In this document: piece after piece, positions 19,021-29,809 of the stretch | Layout: every line of letters begins with the position of its first letter | Numbering within the stretch: the stretch's first letter is position 1 | DNA from: Sphingobacterium sp. UT-1RO-CII-1 | GTDB taxonomy: Bacteria > Bacteroidota > Bacteroidia > Sphingobacteriales > Sphingobacteriaceae | Assembly: GCF_026711005.1 (NCBI RefSeq) | Contig: NZ_JAPPVJ010000001.1 | Coordinates: 434,001 to 498,000 of the forward strand | DNA length: 64,000 nucleotides | Direction: 5' to 3' | Made by a program: the position numbers and the translations under genes | The notes under the pieces: generated by a model | Databases searched by the model: none | The model's input: only the letters and a program-made list of their open reading frames with translations | Told to the model about the DNA's origin: nothing

Positions 19021-20704
19021 GAAGCAGACTGTACTAAATAAGTACAGCCGTATCTTTACACAAGACGAAACACAACCCGCAGCAAAAGCAATGTTATACG
19101 GTATAGGGCTAACCGACGCCGACATGGATAAAGCCCAAGTCGGAATCGCTAGCATGGGCTATGATGGCAACACCTGTAATATGCACCTGAACGATTTGGC
19201 ACAGGTCGTAAAAAAAGGAGTCTGGGCACATGACCTTGTTGGTTTAACATTCGGAACAATTGGTGTTAGTGACGGTATGAGTAATGGAACAGATGGTATG
19301 CGCTATTCCTTAGTTTCTAGAGATGTTATTGCAGACAGCATTGAAACAATATGTGGTGGGCAATATTATGATGGCTTGATTGCAATCCCAGGCTGTGACA
19401 AAAACATGCCCGGTGCTATCATGGCAATGGGCCGGTTAGACCGCCCTGCGATTATGGTCTACGGGGGGACAATTGCTCCCGGACATTATAATGGTCAAGA
19501 GCTTAATATTGTTTCAGCTTTTGAAGCATTAGGGCAACGCGTATGCGGCAACCTTTCCGATGAAGACTATGAAGGAATTATAAAGCACACGTGCCCAGGA
19601 GCAGGCGCTTGTGGAGGAATGTACACAGCCAACACTATGGCTTCCGCAATAGAAGCTTTAGGGATGAGCTTACCTTACTCTTCGTCAAACCCTGCTATAT
19701 CAGAAGATAAACAAAAGGAATGTTTAGAGGCAGGAAAATATATCAAGATTCTTCTCGAACAAGATATTAAACCCAGCGATATCATGACCCGTAAAGCCTT
19801 TGAAAATGCTTTACGAACCATTATTATACTAGGGGGTAGTACGAATGCTGTGTTACATTTCATCGCTATGGGTAAATCTATCGGCGTAGAAGTGACACAA
19901 GATGATTTCCAACGCATGTCTGACGAAACGCCAGTACTTGCTGACTTCAAACCATCGGGCAAGTATTTAATGCAAGACCTACACCAGTATGGTGGTATTC
20001 CCTCTGTATTAAAATACTTATTAGATGAAGGTCTCCTTCATGGCGATTGCTTGACTGTTACAGGCAAAACAATGGCAGAGAACCTGGCTAACGTAAAATC
20101 AATAATTGACTATAATCAGCCGATTATAAAAAAATTAAGCGAACCCATAAAAGCGACAGGCCATTTACAAATATTATATGGCAACCTTGCAGAGAAAGGT
20201 TCAGTGGCTAAAATATCAGGGAAAGAAGGAGAAAAGTTCACGGGCCCTGCTCGCGTATTTGACGGGGAGCATGATTTAGTAACAGGCGTATCAAGTGGCA
20301 GAATAAAACCAGGCGACGTGATTGTTATTAAAAACGAAGGTCCTAAAGGTGCACCAGGCATGCCTGAAATGTTGAAGCCAACTGCTTTAATCATAGGTGC
20401 AGGTCTTGGAAATTCGGTCGCTTTAATAACAGACGGACGTTTCTCGGGAGGAACACACGGCTTTGTTGTAGGCCACATTACACCAGAGGCTTATGAAGGA
20501 GGGTTAATCGGCCTAGTTGAAGATGATGATATTATTGAAATAGATGCCGTTAACAATACACTGAATTTAAAAGTATCGGACGACGAAATCGCAAAACGTA
20601 GGGCAAATTGGGAACAACCAGCTTTAAAAGTAAAAAAAGGAGTTTTGTATAAGTATGCAAAAACTGTCTCTGATGCTTCTGAAGGATGTGTTACTGACCA
20701 ATAA
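19004..20704 (+). CDS. ilvD: Dihydroxy-acid dehydratase
   Basis: A 566-residue IlvD/Edd dehydratase that converts dihydroxy-isovalerate and dihydroxy-methylvalerate to the 2-keto acids. The Fe-S cysteines are visible as GCDKNMPG (Cys131) and CPGAGACGG (Cys197 and Cys203), with one more candidate in [10 protein letters not shown] near residue 58. The C-terminal signature is [15 protein letters not shown]. Length and motifs match true IlvD rather than sugar-acid dehydratases; compare the paralogue at 54161. It overlaps ilvE by 17 bases. ilvB starts 58 bases later. Confidence 0.97.
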   Translation: MKSSSEKQTVLNKYSRIFTQDETQPAAKAMLYGIGLTDADMDKAQVGIASMGYDGNTCNMHLNDLAQVVKKGVWAHDLVGLTFGTIGVSDGMSNGTDGMRYSLVSRDVIADSIETICGGQYYDGLIAIPGCDKNMPGAIMAMGRLDRPAIMVYGGTIAPGHYNGQELNIVSAFEALGQRVCGNLSDEDYEGIIKHTCPGAGACGGMYTANTMASAIEALGMSLPYSSSNPAISEDKQKECLEAGKYIKILLEQDIKPSDIMTRKAFENALRTIIILGGSTNAVLHFIAMGKSIGVEVTQDDFQRMSDETPVLADFKPSGKYLMQDLHQYGGIPSVLKYLLDEGLLHGDCLTVTGKTMAENLANVKSIIDYNQPIIKKLSEPIKATGHLQILYGNLAEKGSVAKISGKEGEKFTGPARVFDGEHDLVTGVSSGRIKPGDVIVIKNEGPKGAPGMPEMLKPTALIIGAGLGNSVALITDGRFSGGTHGFVVGHITPEAYEGGLIGLVEDDDIIEIDAVNNTLNLKVSDDEIAKRRANWEQPALKVKKGVLYKYAKTVSDASEGCVTDQ

Positions 20705-20762
20705 TAAAGTATCTATTTACAAATAGAAGAAGCTCAACACTAAATATTTTAAACAAAAAAAA

Positions 20763-22505
20763 ATGAGTACACTGGAAAAAACAGAAACAAAGCCAATCGC
20801 TTCTTGCGAAACCAAAACACAGTTGAGCGGTTCTCAAGCTGTGCTGGAAGCTTTGATTCATGAAGGCGTAGAAACCGTTTTTGGGTATCCAGGAGGCGCA
20901 ATCATGCCTATTTATGACGCATTGTACGACTACAATGAAAAACTTCAGCATATCCTAGTGCGTCATGAACAAGGAGGCATACATGCTGCCCAAGGCTTTG
21001 CCCGTACCTCTGGCAAAGTCGGAGTAGCTTTCGCAACAAGCGGTCCGGGTGCAACCAACTTAGTCACAGGCTTAGCAGATGCTATGATTGACAGCAACCC
21101 TATTGTATGTATCACCGGACAGGTCTTTGCTTCTCTCTTAGGGACAGATGCCTTTCAGGAAACTGATGTCATCAACATTACGACTCCAGTAACTAAGTGG
21201 AACTATCAAATTACAGATGCTACCGAAATACCTAGTGTATTAGCTAAAGCTTTTTATATCGCACGCACAGGACGACCAGGACCTGTACTGATTGATATTA
21301 CAAAAAATGCTCAACTGCAACTATTTGACTATGAAGGCTACGAGAAATGTGACCATATCCGTAGTTACAGACCTAAGCCTATCATAAGGCAAGAATATAT
21401 TGAACAGGCAGCTCAAGTTATTAATGAGGCAAAAAAACCATTTGTACTATTTGGACAAGGAATTATACTAGGGAAAGCTGAAGAGGAGTTTCGTCAGTTT
21501 ATCGAAAAAGGAGGATTCCCAGCAGCCACTACAGTCATGGGCTTGAGCGCACTCGAAACAGATCATCCACAACATGTGGGCATGTTGGGCATGCATGGCA
21601 ACTACGCTCCAAACGTGATGACGAACGAATGTGATGTATTAATTGCTGTAGGTATGCGATTCGACGACCGTGTAACTGGACGTTTGGATAAATATGCAAA
21701 ACAGGCAAAAGTAATACATTTAGATATTGACCCTGCGGAGATAGACAAAAACATCAAGTCTACAGTCCCTGTATGGGGTGATTGCAAAGACACGTTACCA
21801 CAATTAACAGCTTTAATTAATAGCAATGATCACAGCTCTTGGTTACAAGAATTTAGAGAGCTAGAAAAAGAAGAAATTAAAGAAGTAATACAGGACGAGC
21901 TGAATCCTACATCAGATGTAATGACCATGGGTGAAGTAATTCGTGTATTAAACGAATTGACCGGTGGTGATGCAATTATAGTAACAGATGTAGGGCAGCA
22001 TCAAATGGTAACTTGCCGCTACGCGAAGTTTAATCAATCGAAATCCAATGTAACATCAGGAGGGTTAGGCACAATGGGCTTTGGATTACCTGCAGCTATA
22101 GGCGCTTGGTATGGAGACCCAACCAGAGACGTAGTAGCAATCATTGGGGATGGTGGCATACAAATGACTATACAAGAGCTAGGGACAATTATGCAGTTCG
22201 GTGCAAAAGTTAAAATACTAATATTAAACAATGAGTTCTTAGGGATGGTAAGACAGTGGCAACAACTGTTTCACGACAAGCGATACTCTTTTGTAAATAT
22301 TACAAGTCCGGATTTTGTAGCCGTAGCTAAGGGATACTATATAGATGGACAAAAAATATCGGAAAGAAAAGATCTCTACAGCGCCCTAAAAACGATGTTA
22401 GATCATGATAGCGCTTATCTATTAGAAGTAATGGTAGGAAAAGAAAACAATGTTTTCCCTATGGTAGCACAAGGAACAAGTGTTTCCGAAATAAGATTAA
22501 AATAA
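20763..22505 (+). CDS. ilvB: Acetolactate synthase, large catalytic subunit
   Basis: A 580-residue thiamine-diphosphate enzyme that condenses two pyruvates, or pyruvate and 2-ketobutyrate. It has the N-terminal PYR domain with VFGYPGGAIMPIYDAL and the cofactor-activating Glu in RHEQGGIHAAQGFAR, a central FAD-binding domain (GMRFDDRVTGRLDKYA), and the C-terminal TPP motif beginning IGDGGIQM and running to LILNNEFLGMV. The start ATG at 20763 follows an A-rich stretch. The small subunit gene begins 1 base after its stop. Confidence 0.97.
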   Translation: MSTLEKTETKPIASCETKTQLSGSQAVLEALIHEGVETVFGYPGGAIMPIYDALYDYNEKLQHILVRHEQGGIHAAQGFARTSGKVGVAFATSGPGATNLVTGLADAMIDSNPIVCITGQVFASLLGTDAFQETDVINITTPVTKWNYQITDATEIPSVLAKAFYIARTGRPGPVLIDITKNAQLQLFDYEGYEKCDHIRSYRPKPIIRQEYIEQAAQVINEAKKPFVLFGQGIILGKAEEEFRQFIEKGGFPAATTVMGLSALETDHPQHVGMLGMHGNYAPNVMTNECDVLIAVGMRFDDRVTGRLDKYAKQAKVIHLDIDPAEIDKNIKSTVPVWGDCKDTLPQLTALINSNDHSSWLQEFRELEKEEIKEVIQDELNPTSDVMTMGEVIRVLNELTGGDAIIVTDVGQHQMVTCRYAKFNQSKSNVTSGGLGTMGFGLPAAIGAWYGDPTRDVVAIIGDGGIQMTIQELGTIMQFGAKVKILILNNEFLGMVRQWQQLFHDKRYSFVNITSPDFVAVAKGYYIDGQKISERKDLYSALKTMLDHDSAYLLEVMVGKENNVFPMVAQGTSVSEIRLK

Positions 22506-22506
22506 A

Positions 22507-23097
22507 ATGGAAAAACAAGATTATACTATTACCCTATATACAGAGAATTCTATCGGTATGATAGGGCGTATTTCCGGAATATTCTCGAGACGTAAAATAA
22601 ATATAGAAAGCTTAAACACCTCCCCTTCAGAAGTGGAAGGTATACACCGCTTTACCATTGTGATACATGAGAGCGAAGAAGTATCCCGTAAACTATGTAG
22701 ACAGATCGAAAAACAAGTCGAGGTATTAAAAGCATATTACAATACGAATGATGAACTAATCTGGCAGGAACAAGCTCTTTATAAAGTACCGGCCGATGTA
22801 ATTGCTGAAAAAGCATATGTAGAGCGCTTGTTACGTCAGTATGGAGCATCCGCAGTAGTTATACGTCACGATTACATCGTTTTTGAAACAGCTGGTCAAC
22901 GCGAAGAAATCGACCGACTAACAAAAGAATTAACAAAATATGGATTGATTGAATTTGTACGAGGAGCACGCATTGCAATCATTAAAAATAGTGCAGGTTT
23001 CCACGCCAAGTTAAAACAATTTGAAAGGGAAGAACCAGCACCTGATTTTGTCGACAATCAGTTCTTAGACAAGAATCAACAAGTATTTACGATGTAA
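22507..23097 (+). CDS. ilvN: Acetolactate synthase, small regulatory subunit
   Basis: A 196-residue regulatory subunit. The N-terminal ACT domain (YTITLYTENSIGMIGRISGIF, then SPSEVEGIHRFTIVI) is the valine-binding and feedback module. A C-terminal domain of about 100 residues (VYVERLLRQYGA-like region onward) completes the IlvN/IlvH form. The gene starts 1 base after ilvB, so the subunits are coupled in translation. Confidence 0.94.
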   Translation: MEKQDYTITLYTENSIGMIGRISGIFSRRKINIESLNTSPSEVEGIHRFTIVIHESEEVSRKLCRQIEKQVEVLKAYYNTNDELIWQEQALYKVPADVIAEKAYVERLLRQYGASAVVIRHDYIVFETAGQREEIDRLTKELTKYGLIEFVRGARIAIIKNSAGFHAKLKQFEREEPAPDFVDNQFLDKNQQVFTM

Positions 23098-23102
23098 TCG
23101 AA

Positions 23103-23570
23103 ATGACAGAAACATTTAAATTCATAATCGACTCACGCAAGTCTTTCATCAGACTAATCGATCAATTGTCAGAAGAAGAGCTCAATAAAATACCGGAGGG
23201 TTTCAATAATAATATTATCTGGAACTTTGGACATATTGTAGTAAGTACCCAGATACTGTGTTATATACGGACTGGAATATGGGAAGATACAAGTCGTATC
23301 AAATATATAAATGCTTACAAAAAAGACACCAAGCCGACTTATAAGGTGTCTAAAGATGAAATTGAAGAATTAAAAACTCTAGCAATCTCTACAATAAAGG
23401 AAATGGAAGAGCACTATGAAAAAGGCGTGTTCAAAGATATAACCCCTTACTCAACTGCTACTTTCGGAGAACAATTGAACAACTTTAAAGATGTTCTTGT
23501 CACCACCGTAGGTCATGACAACCTACACTACGGCTACGCATTGGCACAGAAAAGAACTATCAGTATTTAA
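23103..23570 (+). CDS. DinB-family putative metal-dependent protein
   Basis: A 155-residue four-helix protein of the DinB/YfiT superfamily. The usual three metal-binding histidines are visible: His44 in WNFGHIVVS, and His138 and His142 in [10 protein letters not shown]. DinB proteins include thiol (bacillithiol, mycothiol) transferases, but most members have no known substrate. It is co-directional and only 5 bases after ilvN, inside the branched-chain operon, and 34 bases before ilvC, so it is certainly co-transcribed. A link to amino acid biosynthesis is inferred from position alone. Confidence 0.85.
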   Translation: MTETFKFIIDSRKSFIRLIDQLSEEELNKIPEGFNNNIIWNFGHIVVSTQILCYIRTGIWEDTSRIKYINAYKKDTKPTYKVSKDEIEELKTLAISTIKEMEEHYEKGVFKDITPYSTATFGEQLNNFKDVLVTTVGHDNLHYGYALAQKRTISI

Positions 23571-23604
23571 AAAAATCAACCAAAAAAGAATAAATAAAAA
23601 AACA

Positions 23605-25086
23605 ATGGTAAATTATTTCAACACATTACCTCTTAGAGAGCAACTAAACCAGCTAAGTCAAGCTGAACTAATGGAACCGTCGGAATTTACGGATGGTATC
23701 GACGCATTAAAAGGTAAAAAGATTGTTATCGTAGGCTGTGGTGCTCAAGGATTAAACCAAGGGCTTAACCTTAGAGATAGCGGATTAGATATCGCTTATG
23801 CTCTACGTAAAGAAGCTATTGAACAAAAAAGAGACTCATGGAAGAATGCAACAGACAACAACTTCACTGTTGGGACATACGAAGAGTTAATTCCAAATGC
23901 AGATTTAGTAATCAACTTAACTCCAGATAAACAACATACATCAGTAATTAATGCTGTACAGCCTTTGATGAAACAAGGAGCTGCTCTATCCTACTCACAC
24001 GGGTTCAATATCGTTGAGGAAGGCATGGTTATCCGTAAAGATATCACCGTTATTATGGTGGCTCCAAAATGCCCTGGTTCAGAGGTTCGTGCAGAATACC
24101 TAAGAGGCTTTGGAGTACCGACTCTAATCGCTGTACACCCAGAAAACGATCCGGAAGGCAAAGGTTGGCCTTATGCTAAAGCTTATTGCGTTGGAACAGG
24201 TGGTCACCGTGCAGGTGTCTTAAAATCTTCTTTCGTTGCAGAAGTTAAATCTGACTTAATGGGTGAACAAACTATTCTTTGTGGTTTGTTACAAACAGGC
24301 TCTATTCTATCTTTCGATAAAATGATCGAAAAAGGAATCGATGCAGGTTATGCCTCCAAATTAGTACAGTATGGTGTTGAAGTAATCACTGAAGCATTAA
24401 AGCATGGCGGAGTAAGCGGTATGATGGATCGTTTATCAAACGTAGCCAAAGTTAAGGCATTCCAAATATCAGAGGAACTAAAAGACATTATGCGCCCCTT
24501 ATTTGAGAAACATCAAGACGATATTATGTCAGGTCATTTCTCAAAAACAATGATGGAAGACTGGGCTAATGGTGATGCGAATCTATTAAAATGGAGAGCT
24601 GAAACAGGAGAAACAGCATTTGAAAAAACAGCTGCTGGTGATGTTAAAATAGACGAACAAGAGTATTTTGATAATTATCTGCTAATGGTTGCTTTTGTAA
24701 GAGCAGGTGTTGAATTAGCGTTTGAAGTAATGGTTGAAGCTGGAATCAAACCTGAGTCGGCATACTACGAATCTCTACACGAAACACCACTTATTGCTAA
24801 CACAATTGCCCGTAAAAAATTATTTGAAATGAACCGTGTCATTTCAGATACAGCAGAGTATGGTTGTTATCTATTCGACCAAGCTTGTAAGCCATTACTT
24901 GCTGATTTTATGAAAAAAATCGACAGCGATGTTGTTGGTAAAAACTTCAACGAAGGAAAGTCAGGCTCAGTAGACAATGCTACTTTGGTTCAGATCAATG
25001 AAATATTACGTAGCCATCCTGTTGAAATTGTGGGTGTAAAGCTCCGCAAATCAATGACAGCGATGAAAGCTATTAAAACTGTTTAA
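23605..25086 (+). CDS. ilvC: Ketol-acid reductoisomerase, long (class II) form
   Basis: A 493-residue acetohydroxyacid isomeroreductase that turns acetolactate into dihydroxy-isovalerate with NADPH and Mg2+. The Rossmann motif is [20 protein letters not shown]. The length and the duplicated C-terminal knotted domain (two helical blocks, about residues 205-490) mark the class II enzyme of Enterobacteria and Bacteroidota rather than the roughly 330-residue class I form. The frame is open 30 codons upstream, over the end of the DinB gene, but the ATG at 23605 gives the family start [14 protein letters not shown]. Confidence 0.96.
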   Translation: MVNYFNTLPLREQLNQLSQAELMEPSEFTDGIDALKGKKIVIVGCGAQGLNQGLNLRDSGLDIAYALRKEAIEQKRDSWKNATDNNFTVGTYEELIPNADLVINLTPDKQHTSVINAVQPLMKQGAALSYSHGFNIVEEGMVIRKDITVIMVAPKCPGSEVRAEYLRGFGVPTLIAVHPENDPEGKGWPYAKAYCVGTGGHRAGVLKSSFVAEVKSDLMGEQTILCGLLQTGSILSFDKMIEKGIDAGYASKLVQYGVEVITEALKHGGVSGMMDRLSNVAKVKAFQISEELKDIMRPLFEKHQDDIMSGHFSKTMMEDWANGDANLLKWRAETGETAFEKTAAGDVKIDEQEYFDNYLLMVAFVRAGVELAFEVMVEAGIKPESAYYESLHETPLIANTIARKKLFEMNRVISDTAEYGCYLFDQACKPLLADFMKKIDSDVVGKNFNEGKSGSVDNATLVQINEILRSHPVEIVGVKLRKSMTAMKAIKTV

Positions 25087-25111
25087 TAATTTCGTAATTT
25101 AGACAGGGAAA

Positions 25112-25150
25112 TAACGGGTGAAATTTTAATATTAATAATTTCACCCGTTA
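25112..25150 (+). promoter_or_regulatory. Perfect 14-bp hairpin between ilvC and leuC
   Basis: TAACGGGTGAAATT pairs exactly with AATTTCACCCGTTA across an 11-base loop, midway in the 86-base gap between ilvC and leuC. An A/T-rich run follows but no clean T tract. It may be a partial terminator or an RNA-processing or stability element separating the ilv and leu halves. Confidence 0.6.
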
Positions 25151-25172
25151 TAAAATAATTTTAGAAGAGAAA

Positions 25173-26570
25173 ATGGCAAAAACATTAGTAGAGAAGATTT
25201 GGGATGCCCACGTTGTACAAAGCAAAGAAGGTTTCCCTGACATTTTGTATATAGACACACACTTAATTCATGAAGTAACCTCTCCGCAAGCCTTTGATGG
25301 CTTACGTAAAAGAGGCCTCCCTGTTTTACGCCCTGATCAAACCGTGGCTACTGCAGATCACAACGTACCAACGTTAAATCAACATCTCCCTATTAAGGAA
25401 GAACTGTCAAGATATCAAGTTGATATGTTGACAAAAAACTGTAAAGAATTTGGTGTAGAGCTATACGGATTAGGACACCCTTATCAAGGTATTGTACACG
25501 TGATAGGTCCAGAATTAGGCATCACCCAACCTGGTAAAACCATGGTATGTGGCGACAGCCATACCTCTACACACGGCGCTTTTGGCGCTATTGCATTTGG
25601 TATTGGAACTTCTCAGGTAGAGCAAGTTTTTGCGACGCAATGTTTATTATTGCAAAAACCAAAAACAATGAAAATTGAAGTCAACGGTACACTTGCTAAA
25701 GGCGTTGGCGCAAAAGATATTATACTATATATCATATCTAAGATATCCGCGGCAGGTGGAACAGGCTATTTTGTAGAGTACGCAGGATCTGCTATACGTG
25801 AATTAAGTATGGAAGGTCGTATGACCATCTGCAATATGAGTATAGAAATGGGTGCACGTGGAGGGCTCATCGCTCCTGACGACACCACCTTTGATTATGT
25901 AAAAGGAAGGGAATTTGCTCCAAAAGGTGAAGATTGGGATAAATCCCTAGCTTATTGGAAAACCCTATACTCAGATAAAGACGCCATTTTTGATGCCGTA
26001 TTAGAGTTTGACGCCGCTGATATTCAACCTATGATTACATACGGCACAAACCCAGGAATGGGTATAGGCATTAACGAAAACATACCATCCGTATCCTCTC
26101 AGCCAGAATCAGAACGTCCTTCTTTTAAAAAATCGTTGGAATATATGGGTTTTGAGCATGACAGCTCAGTGCTAGGCCACCCTGTGGATTACGTATTCAT
26201 AGGTTCATGTACAAACTCTCGCATTGAAGATCTGCGTGAAGTAGCTTCATTTGTGGAGGGTAAAAAGAAAGCTGAAAATGTAGAAGTTTGGATTGTACCT
26301 GGCTCTAAGCAAGTAGAAGCTCAAGCGAAAGCAGAAGGTATAGACAAAATATTTGAAGAAGCAGGCTTTCAATTACGCGAGCCAGGTTGTTCAGCATGTC
26401 TAGGGATGAATGAAGACAAAATACCAGCAGGAAAATATTGTATTTCAACCTCTAACCGAAATTTTGAAGGCCGCCAAGGCCCTAACGCACGTACTATGCT
26501 AGCAAGCCCACTAACGGCAGCAGCAGCAGCAGTATCAGGCAAAATAATGGATATTAGAGAGTTAATATAA
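25173..26570 (+). CDS. leuC: 3-isopropylmalate dehydratase, large subunit
   Basis: A 465-residue aconitase-superfamily protein. Motifs are [15 protein letters not shown], the first cluster cysteine in [14 protein letters not shown], and the pair in [12 protein letters not shown], together binding the [4Fe-4S] cluster. With LeuD it isomerises 2- to 3-isopropylmalate in leucine synthesis. The gene is 7 bases before leuD, so the two subunits are coupled. Confidence 0.97.
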   Translation: MAKTLVEKIWDAHVVQSKEGFPDILYIDTHLIHEVTSPQAFDGLRKRGLPVLRPDQTVATADHNVPTLNQHLPIKEELSRYQVDMLTKNCKEFGVELYGLGHPYQGIVHVIGPELGITQPGKTMVCGDSHTSTHGAFGAIAFGIGTSQVEQVFATQCLLLQKPKTMKIEVNGTLAKGVGAKDIILYIISKISAAGGTGYFVEYAGSAIRELSMEGRMTICNMSIEMGARGGLIAPDDTTFDYVKGREFAPKGEDWDKSLAYWKTLYSDKDAIFDAVLEFDAADIQPMITYGTNPGMGIGINENIPSVSSQPESERPSFKKSLEYMGFEHDSSVLGHPVDYVFIGSCTNSRIEDLREVASFVEGKKKAENVEVWIVPGSKQVEAQAKAEGIDKIFEEAGFQLREPGCSACLGMNEDKIPAGKYCISTSNRNFEGRQGPNARTMLASPLTAAAAAVSGKIMDIRELI

Positions 26571-26577
26571 TAAAGAC

Positions 26578-27162
26578 ATGAAGAAATTTGAAAAATTAGT
26601 TTCCAAGGTAGTTCCGCTACCTATAGAAAATATAGATACAGACCAAATCATTCCAGCTCGTTTCTTAAAAGCAACGACCCGTGATGGTTTTGGAGATAAT
26701 TTATTCCGTGATTGGCGGTTTGATGCTGAAAATCAGCCAAAAGCAGACTTTGTAATGAATAACCCAACTTACAGTGGCAAAGTACTGGTAGCAGGTAAAA
26801 ACTTTGGTTGTGGTTCATCACGTGAGCACGCTGCATGGGCATTACAAGATTACGGCTTTGATGTTGTTATCAGTTCTTTCTTCGCCGACATTTTTAAAGG
26901 AAACGCCCTAAATAACGGAGTATTACCTATACAAGTTACAGACGAAGTGCTGGAAAAAATATTTGCATTAGTTTTTGCTGACCCCAACACAGAATTAACG
27001 GTTGATTTAGAAGCCGAAAAACTAACATTGAACGCAACAGGAGAATCTTTCGATTTTGAAATAAATCCTTACAAAAAATCATGCTTAATCAATGGCTACG
27101 ATGATATAGACTATATATTAAGCCATAAAGAAGTAATCGAACAGTTCGAGCAGAACAGATAA
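26578..27162 (+). CDS. leuD: 3-isopropylmalate dehydratase, small subunit
   Basis: A 194-residue swivel-domain subunit. The family motifs are [14 protein letters not shown] near residue 19 and [17 protein letters not shown] near residue 76. The 3' end overlaps the ABC ATPase start by 1 base (TAATG). Confidence 0.96.
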   Translation: MKKFEKLVSKVVPLPIENIDTDQIIPARFLKATTRDGFGDNLFRDWRFDAENQPKADFVMNNPTYSGKVLVAGKNFGCGSSREHAAWALQDYGFDVVISSFFADIFKGNALNNGVLPIQVTDEVLEKIFALVFADPNTELTVDLEAEKLTLNATGESFDFEINPYKKSCLINGYDDIDYILSHKEVIEQFEQNR

Positions 27163-28631
27163 TGAAGGAACCTTTCGTCCATATCGCCAATTTAAATCTG
27201 CAATATGCGGGCATACCCATATTACAAGATTTAAATTGGCAAATAGTAAAAGGAGAACATTGGGTCATCGGAGGAAAAAGCGGTACAGGTAAAACTACCC
27301 TAGCTAAAATAATTGCCGGTCAAGAAAAAGCCAATGGGGATGTTTCTATAAACTTTAATAAGAACAGTAACAGCCCTGCTCAAGCCTACTATGTATCGAA
27401 TTGGTATCAATTTACAAATTTAGAAGGAGAACGTAACTTCTATTATCAACAGCGATACAATAAACATCAACAAAATGATACACTGACAGTCTACGCAGAC
27501 TTAGTACATTTTGGCGAAAAGCACAATTTAGCTTTTGATCAAGCTGAACCACTTTTATTACAACTAGGATTTGACAATTGTCGCAACACACAACTAATTG
27601 AGTTATCCAGTGGTGAACACAAAAAGCTCCAGCTTATTCAAGCTTTATGGCTACGCCCGCAACTATTAATAGTAGACGAACCTTTTACAGGTCTTGACAA
27701 AGCTTCAAGAGCAAATCTATTGGAGATATTCGATGATATTGCTGAAAAAGGAACAACTCTATTATTGATTACAAACGATAAGGATCTACCTACAGCAATA
27801 AATTGCTACGCAGAGATCCAAAATGGTCAACTGCTGCAAATGGCGAGCGCTGACTCCTTTTCAAAGGATACAGAACGTCAACAAAAGCCACTCCCTTACT
27901 TCCTACAAGAACTGCCCAAAGTAAGCAGTAACATCATGGTTGAACTAAAAGATGTTTCTGTGCGCTATGGTGAAAAAGAGGTTTTAAAAAATGTAAGCTG
28001 GACCGTTAAAGCAGGTGAAAAATGGTTATTGCAAGGCCCGAACGGCTCAGGGAAATCAACCTTATTAAGTTTATTAACCGGTGATCACCCACAAGCGTAC
28101 ACCGCTAATATCTGGCTGTTTGGGCAAAAAAGAGGAACAGGCGAAAGCATATGGGACATTAAAGAAAAGATAGGCATTATTTCCCCTGAATTGCATTGGT
28201 ATTTTGATAAAAATGCCACGGTATGGCATAGTGTAGCCTCCGGCTTTTACGATAGTATAGGTTGGTTCATAGATGTTAAACATGAAGAACGAAAAAAAAT
28301 AGAACAACTTTTGGATTTTTTTGATCTTTTACCAGATAAAAACAAGATACTACACACGCTACCTTTAGGAAAACAACGTTTAGCATTATTAGCACGAACT
28401 ATTATAAAAAACCCACAGCTGCTCATCTTAGATGAGCCGTGTCAAGGTTTAGATAGAGCGCAAACAGTACATTTTAACGCGGTAGTGGATGAACTCTGTA
28501 ACTACGGCAAAACACTGATTTATGTAGGACACTACGAGTCGCAACTTCCTGACTGCATAAATCATCGATTAATATTAGAAAAGGGAGAGGTTGTAGACTG
28601 CGAAACAGTAAGAGAGCCTATAAAACAATGA
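27162..28631 (+). CDS. Tandem ABC ATPase (ModF/PhrA-like), no membrane domain
   Basis: A 489-residue soluble protein with two ABC nucleotide-binding domains. Domain 1 has Walker A GGKSGTGKTT (about residue 37), signature LSSGEHKKLQ and Walker B LLIVDEPFTGLD. Domain 2 has Walker A GPNGSGKST (about residue 290), a weak signature LPLGKQRLALLA and Walker B LLILDEPCQGLD. No transmembrane segment and no permease gene is nearby. It resembles the ModF/PhrA group, annotated as molybdate-related ATPases but poorly understood. It sits between leuD (1-base overlap) and leuB, inside the leucine genes. Its job there is unknown. Confidence 0.85.
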   Translation: MKEPFVHIANLNLQYAGIPILQDLNWQIVKGEHWVIGGKSGTGKTTLAKIIAGQEKANGDVSINFNKNSNSPAQAYYVSNWYQFTNLEGERNFYYQQRYNKHQQNDTLTVYADLVHFGEKHNLAFDQAEPLLLQLGFDNCRNTQLIELSSGEHKKLQLIQALWLRPQLLIVDEPFTGLDKASRANLLEIFDDIAEKGTTLLLITNDKDLPTAINCYAEIQNGQLLQMASADSFSKDTERQQKPLPYFLQELPKVSSNIMVELKDVSVRYGEKEVLKNVSWTVKAGEKWLLQGPNGSGKSTLLSLLTGDHPQAYTANIWLFGQKRGTGESIWDIKEKIGIISPELHWYFDKNATVWHSVASGFYDSIGWFIDVKHEERKKIEQLLDFFDLLPDKNKILHTLPLGKQRLALLARTIIKNPQLLILDEPCQGLDRAQTVHFNAVVDELCNYGKTLIYVGHYESQLPDCINHRLILEKGEVVDCETVREPIKQ

Positions 28632-28687
28632 AAAAACATTTAGCTATAGGCGTTTTATACGTTTCGGAAAAGCTCATTAAGTTTTAA
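28628..28687 (+). CDS. Possible 19-codon micro-ORF before leuB
   Basis: An ATG overlaps the ABC ATPase stop codon (ATGA) and opens a 19-codon frame, MKKHLAIGVLYVSEKLIKF, ending 14 bases before leuB. Coupled starts of this kind are common for real genes, and the residues are protein-like, but the length is too short to judge. It might be a leader peptide or chance. Confidence 0.2.
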   Translation: MKKHLAIGVLYVSEKLIKF

Positions 28688-28701
28688 AACGGAATTTAGA
28701 A

Positions 28702-29775
28702 ATGAAGAAAAATATTTTAATTATACCTGGTGACGGTATTGGACAAGAAGTAACCATCTGGGGAAAACAGGTTTTAGAAGCTATTGCGCAAAAATATAAC
28801 CACGAGTTCACTTTTGACGAAGCTATCATGGGACACGTAGCCATTGAGGCCACAGGCGAACCTTTACCTGATGAAACGCTAGCTAAAGCAAAGACCGCAG
28901 ACGCTATTCTTTTTGGAGCAATAGGTCATGCAAAATATGACAACGACCCTTCTGCAAAAGTACGCCCTGAGCAAGGTTTATTAAAGATTAGAAAAGAATT
29001 AGGCTTATATGCTAACTTACGCCCTATTCTTTTATTTGATGAGCTGTTAGATGCGTCAAGTCTAAAACCTGAAGTGTTACGTGGAACAGATATTTTATTC
29101 TTCCGCGAACTAACAGGTGATGTTTATTTCGGAGAAAAGAAGCGTAATGAGGACAACACCTTTGCTTCAGATTTGATGAACTATCACCGTTACGAAGTAG
29201 AGCGAATTGCTAGAAAAGCATACGAAGCAGCACGTAGCAGAGGTAAGAAGCTTTGTTCTGTAGATAAAGCAAACGTATTAGAGACTTCACGCTTATGGAG
29301 AGAGGTTGTACAAGAACTTGCTTTAGAATACACGGATGTAGAAACCGAACACATGTTTATCGATAATGCAGCAATGCAATTGGTTAAAAATCCGAAGAAG
29401 TTTGATGTAGTACTTACGGCTAACCTTTTTGGTGATATATTAACCGACGAGGCCTCACAAATTGCAGGTTCAATGGGTATGCTTGCTTCGGCTTCAATTG
29501 GTGACGGAACCGGATTCTTTGAGCCTATACATGGCTCGGCTCATGATATAGCGGGACAAAACAAAGCAAATCCTCTGGCTTCTATCTTATCGGCGGCACT
29601 GATGCTAGACATCGCTTTTGGCTTACATGATGAAGCTAAGCAGGTCACACAAGCGGTTGCTAATACCTTAAAAGCAGGCTGGCGCACAGTAGATATTGCG
29701 AATGGAGACACAAAAGCAGAAAACATCTTAGGAACAAATGAAATGGGCGCTAAAGTGCTTGAATTTATTAAGTAG
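28702..29775 (+). CDS. leuB: 3-isopropylmalate dehydrogenase
   Basis: A 357-residue isocitrate/isopropylmalate dehydrogenase-family enzyme. It has the N-terminal IPGDGIGQEV, the substrate arginine region KVRPEQGLLKIRKELGLYAN, the ELTGDVYFGEK motif, and the metal- and NAD-binding region VLTANLFGDILTDEAS and GSAHDIAG. It oxidises and decarboxylates 3-isopropylmalate to 2-ketoisocaproate. Context (leuCD before, leuA after) excludes tartrate or isocitrate dehydrogenase. Confidence 0.97.
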   Translation: MKKNILIIPGDGIGQEVTIWGKQVLEAIAQKYNHEFTFDEAIMGHVAIEATGEPLPDETLAKAKTADAILFGAIGHAKYDNDPSAKVRPEQGLLKIRKELGLYANLRPILLFDELLDASSLKPEVLRGTDILFFRELTGDVYFGEKKRNEDNTFASDLMNYHRYEVERIARKAYEAARSRGKKLCSVDKANVLETSRLWREVVQELALEYTDVETEHMFIDNAAMQLVKNPKKFDVVLTANLFGDILTDEASQIAGSMGMLASASIGDGTGFFEPIHGSAHDIAGQNKANPLASILSAALMLDIAFGLHDEAKQVTQAVANTLKAGWRTVDIANGDTKAENILGTNEMGAKVLEFIK

Positions 29776-29809
29776 AACTAACCAAGGTTGAACATAAAAT
29801 AGAAAAACT

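Noticed and set aside
20116..20478. A 120-codon minus-strand frame
   Set aside because: Shadow of ilvD on the opposite strand.
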